A stretch of 64,000 nt of DNA from Pseudonocardia sediminis (GTDB taxonomy: Bacteria; Actinomycetota; Actinomycetes; Mycobacteriales; Pseudonocardiaceae), in contig NZ_SHKL01000001.1 in the NCBI RefSeq assembly GCF_004217185.1, forward strand, positions 6,437,405-6,501,404. Reading direction: 5' to 3'. Every line of letters starts with the position of its first letter. Position 1 is the stretch's first letter. Below are positions 41,933 through 48,762 of the stretch, one piece after another. The translations under genes were made by a program, and so were the position numbers. The notes under the pieces are model-generated. The model saw only the letters and a program-made list of their open reading frames with translations, made no database searches and was not told the origin of the DNA.

Positions 41933-42523
41933 ATGCAGGTTCACCGGACGGTCATCGACGGTGTCGTGCAGTTCGTGCCGGCCCCGCACGCCGATGACGA
42001 CGACTTCCACACCGCCACCCTCGACGCCGCGATCGCGGCGGCGCACGGCGTCGACACCGGCCGGTTCGTCCAGGACTCGCAGTCCCGCTCGGTGCAGGGC
42101 GTCATCCGCGGCATGCACGGCCGCCTCGGCGCCGGCGAGTCCAAGCTCGTCCGCTGCGCGCACGGCGCGATGCACGACATCGTCATCGACGCCCGCCCCG
42201 GCTCGCCGACGTTCGGCCGCGTCGCCTCGTTCCTCCTCGACGACACCGACATGCGCCAGCTCTACATCCCGGCCGGCTGCCTGCACGGCTTCCAGGCGCT
42301 GACCCCGACCGTGGACACCTGCTACCGGATCGACACCCCGCACGACCCGAGCGAGGACGTCTCCGTCCGGTTTGACGACCCGGACCTCGGCATCCGCTGG
42401 CCGCTGCCGGTCGGGACGATGAGCGAGAAGGATCTCGCCGCGGGCAGCTGGACCGAACTCTGCGCCCGTCTGGACGTCGACCCCCGCCGCCGGACGGACG
42501 CGCTGGGCCTCACGAGCTGGTAG
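41933..42523 (+). CDS. dTDP-4-dehydrorhamnose 3,5-epimerase-like protein
   Basis: 196 residues, ATG with GGAGG six bases upstream. A cupin of the RmlC family: RGMHGRLGAGESKLVRCAHG gives the active-site histidine and lysine, and LYIPAGCLHGFQALT is the second conserved block. The Tyr expected about 70 residues after the lysine can be placed at TCYRID. It epimerises C3 and/or C5 of a dTDP-4-keto-6-deoxyhexose. No rmlA, rmlB or rmlD lies in the window, so with the divergent C-methyltransferase it forms an incomplete deoxysugar pair whose partner genes must be elsewhere. Confidence 0.87.
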   Translation: MQVHRTVIDGVVQFVPAPHADDDDFHTATLDAAIAAAHGVDTGRFVQDSQSRSVQGVIRGMHGRLGAGESKLVRCAHGAMHDIVIDARPGSPTFGRVASFLLDDTDMRQLYIPAGCLHGFQALTPTVDTCYRIDTPHDPSEDVSVRFDDPDLGIRWPLPVGTMSEKDLAAGSWTELCARLDVDPRRRTDALGLTSW

Positions 42524-42685
42524 CACGCCCCGTGGCTTCCGTCACCATCCGGAAGGTGAGGCGGGGTCGACAGGTAGGTCACGATCCGGTCACGTAGCAT
42601 CCGATCCAGGCTCGGCCCGGATCGACGACGCCCCAGGACAACCGGCCTCTCGATGCGACCGTTGCCACCCAAGGGGTTTCCAGAC

Positions 42686-43018
42686 GTGCTCAGTGACCGT
42701 GAACGCCGTGATCTCGCCCTGATCGAGCGGCAGCTCTGTGACGAGGACCCCCGCCTCGCCGCACGGTTCCGGTCCCTGGGACGCGCCCGCCCCGTGCGGG
42801 CCCCGAAGACCCTGGGCGGCCGCGACGGGGTGTCGCAGCGTTCGATGCACGCCGCCGGTGCCCTGCCCTGCGTCCTGCTCGCCGCAGGCCTGATCATGCT
42901 CCTGGCCGGTGCGGCCGCCGGGGCGATGGCCGTCGTCGTGGCCGGCGTGGTGCTCACCGTCCTGACGCTCGGGATCGCGGCGACGTCCGCACCGAGCCGC
43001 GGGGCCGGTTTCGCCTGA
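42686..43018 (+). CDS. DUF3040 family membrane protein
   Basis: 110 residues from a GTG at 42686; AAGGGG lies about nine bases upstream. The start VLSDRERRDLALIERQLCDEDPRLA (core at residues 3-20) is the DUF3040 signature, followed by two hydrophobic helices (about 55-75 and 78-98). Function unknown; common in actinobacteria. An upstream TAGCAT at about 42596 could be the promoter. It converges with dnaB. Confidence 0.82.
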   Translation: MLSDRERRDLALIERQLCDEDPRLAARFRSLGRARPVRAPKTLGGRDGVSQRSMHAAGALPCVLLAAGLIMLLAGAAAGAMAVVVAGVVLTVLTLGIAATSAPSRGAGFA

Positions 43019-43082
43019 GTCTCCCGGCCCCCGCTGCCGCTCCGGCCGGACGGATCCTCCCGCCCGGCGCGGCCCGGGCCGG

Positions 43083-44495
43083 TCAGCCGTGTGCGAGGTC
43101 GGTGAACCGGCTGTAGTGCAGCTGGTGCGCCACCGTGATCGTGTTGGTGGGCCCGTTCCGGTGCTTGGCCAGGATCAGGTCCGCCTCACCGGCCCGGGGG
43201 TCGTCGCGCTCGAACGCGTCCGGGCGGTGCAGCAGGACCACCATGTCGGCGTCCTGCTCGATCGATCCCGACTCACGCAGGTCCGAGAGCATCGGACGCT
43301 TGTCCGTGCGCTGTTCGGGACCACGGTTGAGCTGGCTCATCGCGACCACCGGCACCTCGAGCTCCTTGGCCAGGAGCTTGATCTGCCGGGAGAACTCCGA
43401 GACCTCCTGCTGACGTGACTCGACCTTGCGGCCCGACGTCATCAGCTGCAGGTAGTCCAGGATGATCAGCTTCAGGTCGTTGCGCTGCTTGAGCCGTCGC
43501 GCCTTGGCCCGGATCTCCATCAGCGTCAGGTTCGGCGAGTCGTCGATGAACAGCGGCGCCTCGGAGATCTCCGACATCCGCCGCGCCATCCGCGTCCAGT
43601 CCTCGTCGGACATCCGGCCGGCGCGCATGTCGGCCAGCCGGATCCGCGCCTCCGCCGAGAGCAGGCGCATCACGATCTCGGACTTGCTCATCTCCAGCGA
43701 GAAGAACGCGCTCGTCAGGCCGTTCTTGATGGAGCAGGACCGGGCGAAGTCCAGGCCCAGGGTCGACTTGCCCAGACCCGGACGGGCCGCGACGACGATC
43801 ATCTGCCCGGGGTGCAGCCCGTTGGTACAGGCGTCGAGATCGGCGAACCCGGTCGGCACGCCCGAGGACATGCCGCCCCGGGAGGCGATCGCGTCGATCT
43901 CGTCCATCGTGGGCTGGAGGAGCTCCTCCAGGACGGTGTAGTCCTCGGTGGTCGTCCGGTCGGTGACCTCGTAGACCGCGGCCTGGGCCCGGTCGACGAC
44001 CTCTTCGACCTCGCCGCCGTCGGCGCCGTGGTAGCCCAGCTGCACGATCCGCGTCCCGGCCTCCACGAGGCGCCGCAGGATCGCCTTCTCCCCGACGATC
44101 TCCGCGTAGTAGGCCGCGTTGGCCGCGGTCGGCACGGTGGCGATCAGGGTGTGCAGGTAGGGCGCGCCGCCCAGGCGCACCAGCTCGCCGCGGCGCTGCA
44201 GCTCCGCGGACACGGTGACCGCGTCCGCCGGCTCGCCGCGACCGTAGAGGTCGAGGATCGTCTCGTAGACGGTCTGGTGCGAGGGCCGGTAGAAGTCCTC
44301 CGGCCGCAGCACCTCGACGACGTCGGCGATCGCGTCCTTGCTCAGCAGCATCCCGCCGAGGACCGACTGCTCCGCGGTGAGGTCCTGCGGCGGCTGGCGG
44401 TCGAACGTCTGACCCGCACCGCCGCCGTTCTGCGACTGCTCACCGTCGCGGACCGCACGTGGCCGTCCTGCCGGACGGTCATCCGTCAAGGCCAT
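43083..44495 (-). CDS. dnaB: Replicative DNA helicase
   Basis: 470 residues. The ATG at 44493-44495 is used, with GGGGGTGA eight bases before; a GTG 12 bases earlier sits inside that site. The N-terminal domain (about 35-140) and RecA-like motor are complete: Walker A ARPGLGKST (near residue 243), FFSLEMSKSE, Walker B LIILDYLQLM, and SQLNRGPEQRTDKRP with the arginine finger region. No intein, unlike many mycobacterial dnaB genes. It unwinds DNA at the replication fork. It follows rplI on the same strand, separated by a hairpin and a region with DnaA boxes. Confidence 0.97.
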   Translation of the reverse strand: MALTDDRPAGRPRAVRDGEQSQNGGGAGQTFDRQPPQDLTAEQSVLGGMLLSKDAIADVVEVLRPEDFYRPSHQTVYETILDLYGRGEPADAVTVSAELQRRGELVRLGGAPYLHTLIATVPTAANAAYYAEIVGEKAILRRLVEAGTRIVQLGYHGADGGEVEEVVDRAQAAVYEVTDRTTTEDYTVLEELLQPTMDEIDAIASRGGMSSGVPTGFADLDACTNGLHPGQMIVVAARPGLGKSTLGLDFARSCSIKNGLTSAFFSLEMSKSEIVMRLLSAEARIRLADMRAGRMSDEDWTRMARRMSEISEAPLFIDDSPNLTLMEIRAKARRLKQRNDLKLIILDYLQLMTSGRKVESRQQEVSEFSRQIKLLAKELEVPVVAMSQLNRGPEQRTDKRPMLSDLRESGSIEQDADMVVLLHRPDAFERDDPRAGEADLILAKHRNGPTNTITVAHQLHYSRFTDLAHG

Positions 44496-44732
44496 ACGCA
44501 GCGTCACCCCCGGAACTCATCGTATCGAACATCGGTTCGACATGCCGGGGACGGCACGCCGGGAATCCGACGTCGACGGACGCCGGCTCCGCGGGCGTGG
44601 TGAAGCCGTCGCGCGGGCCGACCGGGCGAGGTTAGGTCGCTCCGGCACCCGCGATCAAAGCGTCGTGTGCACCGTCCTGGGGATGGAATGTGTACGGACG
44701 GACCGGTTGCCTGGAGTACCGGGGGACCGGCA

Positions 44733-44807
44733 TGTGGACAGTCTGGGGACAACATCGCAAAATCGGACGTCTTCCCAGCTCAGAGGCATGGGGACAGCTG
44801 TGGACAA
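44733..44807 (+). promoter_or_regulatory. Cluster of four DnaA-box-like nonamers
   Basis: TGTGGACAG (44733), TGGGGACAA (44744), TGGGGACAG (44789) and TGTGGACAA (44799), all in one orientation. The last is the exact complement of TTGTCCACA, the preferred box of high-GC actinobacteria. Confidence 0.6.
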
Positions 44808-45005
44808 GATGCGGCGGCGTGTCGGATTTCGTCCATGATTCAGCGTGTCGGAGCCCGGGATCGACCGTTCGCCGCCCGGCGCGTCCACAGGTCCGTCGGC
44901 AGAAACCCGCGTCACCTCACGGCGTGTCGCGAGGCCCCCGGGCTCACGGTTGATCTCCTCCGAACGTGTCCACGGCGACCACTCCCGGTGTCGGACAACG
45001 CAGAA

Positions 45006-45041
45006 GGGCGGTGCCGGGAGCTCTCGCTCCGGGCACCGCCC
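45006..45041 (-). terminator. Terminator of the rpsF-ssb-rpsR-rplI operon
   Basis: GGGCGGTGCCGGGAGC (45006-45021) pairs with GCTCCGGGCACCGCCC (45026-45041) with one mismatch. Forty-nine bases past the rplI stop. Confidence 0.85.
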
Positions 45042-45089
45042 TCGGTAACGCTCGGTATTCGGTCGGTCACAGCCGCCGAACGGTGTCGA

Positions 45090-45536
45090 TCAGTTCGTGA
45101 CGACCGCGATCGGCAGATCGGTGGTCACGTCCGGGTGCAGGCGGACCTGCACCGAGTGCTTGCCGATCGTCTTGATCTGACCGGGCACGTCCACCGACCG
45201 CTTGTCGAGCGTCGGACCGCCCGCGGCGCGGACGGCGTCCACGACGTTGGTCGGGGTGATCGAGCCGAACAGACGGCCGTTGTCGCCGGCCTTGGCCGAC
45301 ACGGTCACGTTCAGCTCCTTGAGCTGGTTGTCGACCTGCTGGGCGTGGCCCAGGTCGCGGATCTCGCGGGTCTTCTGCGCCCGGCGGATCTGCTCGACCT
45401 GCTTCTCCGCGCCACGGGTGGCGACCACCGCGAGGTTGCGGGGGAGCAGGTAGTTGCGGCCGTAGCCGTCCTTGACCTCGACGATGTCGCCGGGAGCGCC
45501 CAGGTTCGGCACGTCCGCGTTCAGGATGAGCTTCAT
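45090..45536 (-). CDS. rplI: Ribosomal protein bL9
   Basis: 148 residues, the normal length. N-terminal domain MKLILNADVPNLGAPGDIVEV with the GYGRNYLLPRNLA RNA-binding signature, a long connecting helix (RGAEKQVEQIRRAQKTREI), and the C-terminal domain. It binds 23S rRNA in the large subunit. Twelve bases separate it from rpsR, with a good AGGAGG site. Last gene of the rpsF operon. Confidence 0.98.
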   Translation of the reverse strand: MKLILNADVPNLGAPGDIVEVKDGYGRNYLLPRNLAVVATRGAEKQVEQIRRAQKTREIRDLGHAQQVDNQLKELNVTVSAKAGDNGRLFGSITPTNVVDAVRAAGGPTLDKRSVDVPGQIKTIGKHSVQVRLHPDVTTDLPIAVVTN

Positions 45537-45548
45537 GGAAGGGCCTCC

Positions 45549-45785
45549 TTAGCGGGCGGTCGAGGTGTAGGGCAGGAGAGCGACCTCGCGGGAGTTCTTG
45601 ACCGCGACGGCCACGTCACGCTGGTGCTGACGGCAGTTGCCGGTCACACGGCGGGCACGGATCTTGCCGCGGTCGGAGATGAACTTCCGCAGCAGGCCGG
45701 TGTCCTTGTAGTCGATCGCCTGGCCCTTTTCCTTGCAGAACGCGCAGACCTTCTTCTTCGGCTTGCGCACGATGGCCTTGGCCAT
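45549..45785 (-). CDS. rpsR: Ribosomal protein bS18, zinc-binding form
   Basis: 78 residues. Contains KKKVCAFCKEKG and GNCRQHQRDVA, so it has the CxxC...CxxH zinc ribbon of the C+ paralogue. YKDTGLLRKFISDRGKIRAR is the universal core. It pairs with bS6 on the 30S platform. Actinobacteria often keep a zinc-free paralogue elsewhere under Zur control. Confidence 0.98.
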   Translation of the reverse strand: MAKAIVRKPKKKVCAFCKEKGQAIDYKDTGLLRKFISDRGKIRARRVTGNCRQHQRDVAVAVKNSREVALLPYTSTAR

Positions 45786-45863
45786 GGTGGTGCTCCTGGT
45801 GGATCTGGTGCCGCCGTCGCCGGCGACAGGCTGTGTCTCTCGAGAAGAGAGGGGTCGTCGTCT

Positions 45864-46412
45864 CTAGAAAGGAGGCTCGTCGTCGGCCGCCGGGCCGCTT
45901 CCGGCCGGCGGGGCCGAGCCCCAGGGGTCGTCGTAGCCGCCTCCGCCGCCGGAACCGCCGCCCTGCTGGGCACCGCCTCCGCCGCCGCTGCTGCCGCCAC
46001 CGTCGTAACCGCCGCCACCGCCACCGAAGCCGCCGCTGCCACCGCCGCGGCTGACCTTGTTGACCTTGGCCGTCGCGTAGCGCAGAGAGGGGCCGACCTC
46101 GTCGACCTCCATCTCCACCACGGTGCGCTTCTCACCCTCGCGGGTCTCGAAGGAGCGCTGACGGAGCCGGCCCTGCACCACGACGCGTGCGCCGCGGGTC
46201 AGCGACTCGGCGACGTTCTCGGCCGCCTGACGCCAGACGTTGCAGCGCAGGAACAGCGCGTCGCCGTCCTTCCACTCGTTCGTCTGACGGTCGAACGTGC
46301 GCGGGGTGGACGCCACGGTGAAGTTGGCGACCGCGGCACCGGACGGGGTGAAACGCAGTTCCGGGTCGGCGGTGAGGTTGCCGACCACGGTGATCACAGT
46401 TTCGCCGGCCAT
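45864..46412 (-). CDS. ssb: Single-stranded DNA-binding protein
   Basis: 182 residues from the ATG at 46410-46412. The OB fold spans residues 1-112 (TVITVVGNLTADPELRFTPS, FLRCNVWRQAAENVAESL, VVVQGRLRQRSFE). A Gly/Ser/Gln-rich tail leads to the acidic tip ADDEPPF, which binds partner proteins. It coats ssDNA in replication and repair. Sits between rpsF and rpsR as in mycobacteria. Confidence 0.98.
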   Translation of the reverse strand: MAGETVITVVGNLTADPELRFTPSGAAVANFTVASTPRTFDRQTNEWKDGDALFLRCNVWRQAAENVAESLTRGARVVVQGRLRQRSFETREGEKRTVVEMEVDEVGPSLRYATAKVNKVSRGGGSGGFGGGGGGYDGGGSSGGGGGAQQGGGSGGGGGYDDPWGSAPPAGSGPAADDEPPF

Positions 46413-46422
46413 GATGACCCCC

Positions 46423-46737
46423 TCAGACCGCGGCGGGCGCCGGGCTGCGGGTGACGTCCTTGCGCAGGACCTTGGTGCGCAGCACGGACTCGTTGAGCCC
46501 CAGCTGACGGTCGAGCTCGGTGACCGTCGCGGGCTCCGCGGTGATCTCGACGACCGCGTAGATGGCCTCGGCCTGCTTGTTGATCTCGTAGGCGAGACGG
46601 CGCTTGCCCCAGACCTCGATCTTCTCGATCGAGCCGCCGTCCTTCTTGACGACGGAGAGGAACTGCTCGAGCGACGGCTGGACAGTGCGCTCGTCCAGGC
46701 CCCCGTCGAGAATGACCATGACCTCGTAATGACGCAT
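46423..46737 (-). CDS. rpsF: Ribosomal protein bS6
   Basis: 104 residues from the ATG at 46735-46737; a GTG nine bases earlier almost touches the Shine-Dalgarno. The ferredoxin-like fold has RHYEVMVILDGGLDERTVQ, VWGKRRLAYEINKQAEAIYA and the C-terminal strand with VLRTKVLRKDVT. It binds bS18 on the 30S platform. First gene of rpsF-ssb-rpsR-rplI. Its ribosome-binding site can be paired in a leader fold (46750-46794). Confidence 0.97.
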   Translation of the reverse strand: MRHYEVMVILDGGLDERTVQPSLEQFLSVVKKDGGSIEKIEVWGKRRLAYEINKQAEAIYAVVEITAEPATVTELDRQLGLNESVLRTKVLRKDVTRSPAPAAV

Positions 46738-46749
46738 GAGAACCACTCA

Positions 46750-46794
46750 CCTCCTATGGACAGAAACGGCCACGGCTGGTGCCGTGACAGGAGG
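46750..46794 (-). promoter_or_regulatory. Candidate S6:S18-binding leader of rpsF
   Basis: In the rpsF mRNA, CCUCCU (46794-46789) pairs with the Shine-Dalgarno AGGAGG (46755-46750). Inside it CACGGC-ACCA-GCCGUG (46786-46771) forms a hairpin, followed on the 3' side by an unpaired strand beginning GCCG. The stem, asymmetric loop with CCG and hairpin is the layout of the bacterial S6:S18 autoregulatory motif. Binding would block translation. Confidence 0.6.
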
Positions 46795-46951
46795 TTCTCA
46801 GTGCCCCCCGACAGAAACGGCTCCCATGCAGGCGCCGTCCCGGGGGACCGATCGAGATTACCAGCGCCCACACCGCACCCGACCTGCGGGTACGCCCCCG
46901 CCCCACATCCCGGCTGACGACCCGTGCCTCGGGGAGGGACCACCTGTGCCC

Positions 46952-47140
46952 CGAGGAAGCCGTCGAGACGCCGGAGCCTCGAGGGGAACCTTCGAGACGC
47001 CGGCAGGGGTGAGGGGACCCCTTGGGACACCGTCGGCCGACCTCGGGCGCCACGGCTCCCGTTCCGCGACGACGCACCGACGTCCCGAGGGGATCCTTCG
47101 GGACCACCGGGTGAGCGAGGGGACCCCGCGGGACCGTCGG
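46952..47140. repeat. Five-copy diverged repeat array before nfo
   Basis: Units at 46952-46974, 46980-47003, 47010-47036, 47086-47110 and 47116-47140, consensus CGAGGGGAnCCTTCGGGAC followed by nCCGG. Each has an internal dyad (CGAGGG/CCTTCG). Spacing is irregular (5, 6, 49 and 5 bases), so not a CRISPR. The region 46795-47188 has no gene. Confidence 0.7.
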
Positions 47141-47176
47141 GCGGGGCGGGGCGGGGGGATTGTCGGTGGTGCTCGC

Positions 47177-47182
47177 TAGCGT
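47177..47182 (+). promoter_or_regulatory. Putative -10 element (TAGCGT) of nfo
   Basis: TAGCGT, six bases, ATG at 47189; leaderless pattern. Confidence 0.55.
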
Positions 47183-47188
47183 GGGCCC

Positions 47189-47965
47189 ATGCAGATCGGA
47201 GCGCACGTGCGCGACGCCGAGGACCCGCTGGCCGAGGCCGCCGAGGTGGGGGCGGACGTCGTGCAGATCTTCCTGTCCGACCCGCAGGGCTGGAAGAAGC
47301 CGCCGTCGCACCCACGGGCGGCCGAGCTCGCCGCGTCCGACGTCGCGGTCGTGGTGCACGCGCCGTACGTCGCGAACGTCGCCTCGCCGAACAACCGCAT
47401 CCGGATCCCGTCGCGCAAGATCGTCACCCAGCACGCGACGGTCGCGAAGGAGGTCGGGGCGTTCGGGCTGGTCGTGCACGGCGGGCACGTCACCAAGGAC
47501 GAGGACCCGGCCGTCGGCATCGACAACTGGCGCAAGTTCGTCGAGCGCCAGGCCGGCGAGGGCGGCTTCGACGTCCCGATCCTGCTGGAGAACACCGCCG
47601 GCGGCGACAACGCGATGGCCCGCCGGTTCGACATGCTGGGCCGGCTCTGGGACGCGATCGGCGAGTTCGACGTCGGGTTCTGCCTCGACACCTGCCACGC
47701 GTTCTGCGGCGGCGAGGAGCTCGCCGACGTGGTCGAGCGGGCGAAGGCGATCACCGGCCGGATCGATCTGGTGCACCTGAACAACTCCCGCGACGAGTTC
47801 GACTCCGCGCGCGACCGGCACGCCAACATCGACTCCGGGACGATCGAGCCGGACGTGCTGGCCGCCGTCGTCGGTGCGGCCGGCGCGCCGGTGATCGTCG
47901 AGACCCCGGCCGAGGGTCAGGCCCGCGACATCGCCTACCTGCGCGAGCACGCCCCGACCGCCTGA
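47189..47965 (+). CDS. nfo: Deoxyribonuclease IV (endonuclease IV)
   Basis: 258 residues, normal for the AP endonuclease 2 family. A TIM barrel with three-zinc-site motifs: VVVHAPYVANVASP, GLVVHGGHV, PILLENTAGGDNAM, VGFCLDTCHAFCGG and LVHLNNSRDEFDSARDRHAN. It cuts abasic sites in base-excision repair. Probably leaderless from TAGCGT. Stands alone on the plus strand opposite the ribosomal operon, matching the mycobacterial neighbourhood only in part. Confidence 0.93.
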   Translation: MQIGAHVRDAEDPLAEAAEVGADVVQIFLSDPQGWKKPPSHPRAAELAASDVAVVVHAPYVANVASPNNRIRIPSRKIVTQHATVAKEVGAFGLVVHGGHVTKDEDPAVGIDNWRKFVERQAGEGGFDVPILLENTAGGDNAMARRFDMLGRLWDAIGEFDVGFCLDTCHAFCGGEELADVVERAKAITGRIDLVHLNNSRDEFDSARDRHANIDSGTIEPDVLAAVVGAAGAPVIVETPAEGQARDIAYLREHAPTA

Positions 47966-48017
47966 GCGGCCGGCGGCTCGTCGCACTCGCCTCGCGGCCG
48001 GTGAGGGCGGGCCGGCT

Positions 48018-48035
48018 ACGGCGCTGTGGCGCCGT
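48018..48035. terminator. Short hairpin between convergent nfo and Nudix genes
   Basis: ACGGCGC, TGTG, GCGCCGT: seven perfect pairs, 16 bases from the Nudix stop. Confidence 0.5.
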
Positions 48036-48050
48036 GGCGCGCCCGCCGGC

Positions 48051-48695
48051 TCACTTCCAGGCGAACACCGGCTGCTCGAGGTGTGCCACCCGGGTGGCGC
48101 GGCGGTGCAGGACGAGCTCCCGGAACTGGTAGAGCACCGCACCGGTGGGCGCGTGCACGAACCGGTCGAACAGCGGCACCTGGATCACCGGCGCGTCCGA
48201 CTCCGGGATGGTCAGGAACCGCGGCTCGTGGTCGATCTCCCTGAGCGGGACGTGGTGCAGCGAGCCGACCTCGTCGGGGTTCGGCGTCGGCTCCCCGGCG
48301 CCGCCCGCCCACAGCACGACCGGAGTGATCACGTAGCCGGAGCGGGTCGGGTAGTCGTCGAGCAGGCCCAGTACCCGGTCCTCGCCGAGGTCGAGCCCGA
48401 CCTCCTCGGACACCTCGCGCCGGGCCGCCTCGGTGATCGACTCACCGGGGTCGGCACGCCCGCCCGGCAGCGCCCACTGCCCGGAGTGCGCGCGAAGGGA
48501 CTTCGCGCGCCGGGTCAGCAGGAACGTCAGCTCGTCGGCCAGCGGGCCCTCGCCGGTGGCGCCGGGGGCGGGGATCAACGTCAGCGTCACCGCGGCCGTC
48601 TTGCGTCCCTCCCGGTCCGCGTCGTCGGCCGTGCGCCGGGTGAACCCGGTGAGCGCGTCGACGACGGCCGTGCGCAATGCATCCGTCCCGTCCAC
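48051..48695 (-). CDS. Nudix hydrolase, CoA-pyrophosphatase-like
   Basis: 214 residues. The GTG at 48695 is favoured since GAGGGG lies eight bases before it; the GTG nine bases upstream abuts that site. The complete Nudix box is GGRADPGESITEAARREVSEEVGL (residues about 84-107; G-x5-E-x7-REVSEEVG). LLTRRAKSLRAHSGQWALPG before the box resembles the CoA pyrophosphatase subfamily (UPF0035 region with SGQ/H). It would hydrolyse CoA or a related nucleoside diphosphate derivative. Sixty-seven bases after the GT87 gene. Confidence 0.85.
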   Translation of the reverse strand: MDGTDALRTAVVDALTGFTRRTADDADREGRKTAAVTLTLIPAPGATGEGPLADELTFLLTRRAKSLRAHSGQWALPGGRADPGESITEAARREVSEEVGLDLGEDRVLGLLDDYPTRSGYVITPVVLWAGGAGEPTPNPDEVGSLHHVPLREIDHEPRFLTIPESDAPVIQVPLFDRFVHAPTGAVLYQFRELVLHRRATRVAHLEQPVFAWK

Positions 48696-48762
48696 CGGTT
48701 CCACCCCTCGTTCGCTGCGTATCAGGTCGGTGACTTATCGGTTCTGCGACGACAACCCGGTC

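Larger units (their letters stand above)
44496..45089. other. 594-base region upstream of dnaB with DnaA-box cluster
   Basis: No gene. Holds the rplI-operon terminator at 45006-45041 and four DnaA-box-like nonamers in one orientation at 44733-44807. AT-richer around 44730-44850. Confidence 0.6.

Noticed and set aside
41619..42523. Deoxysugar biosynthetic cluster
   Set aside because: Only two genes; no rmlA, rmlB, rmlD, sugar transferase or polyketide genes around them.
43083..44495. Intein in dnaB
   Set aside because: The Walker A and later motifs are uninterrupted and the length is normal.
44667..46454. 595-codon rightward frame over rplI, rpsR and ssb
   Set aside because: Antisense shadow of three certain ribosomal/replication genes.
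46952..47140. CRISPR array
   Set aside because: Repeats are diverged and spacing is irregular (5, 6, 49 and 5 bases); no cas genes.
46736..47179. Possible rightward gene in the rpsF/nfo gap
   Set aside because: Covers the repeat array and the rpsF leader; Arg/Pro/Thr-rich translation, no start signal or family.
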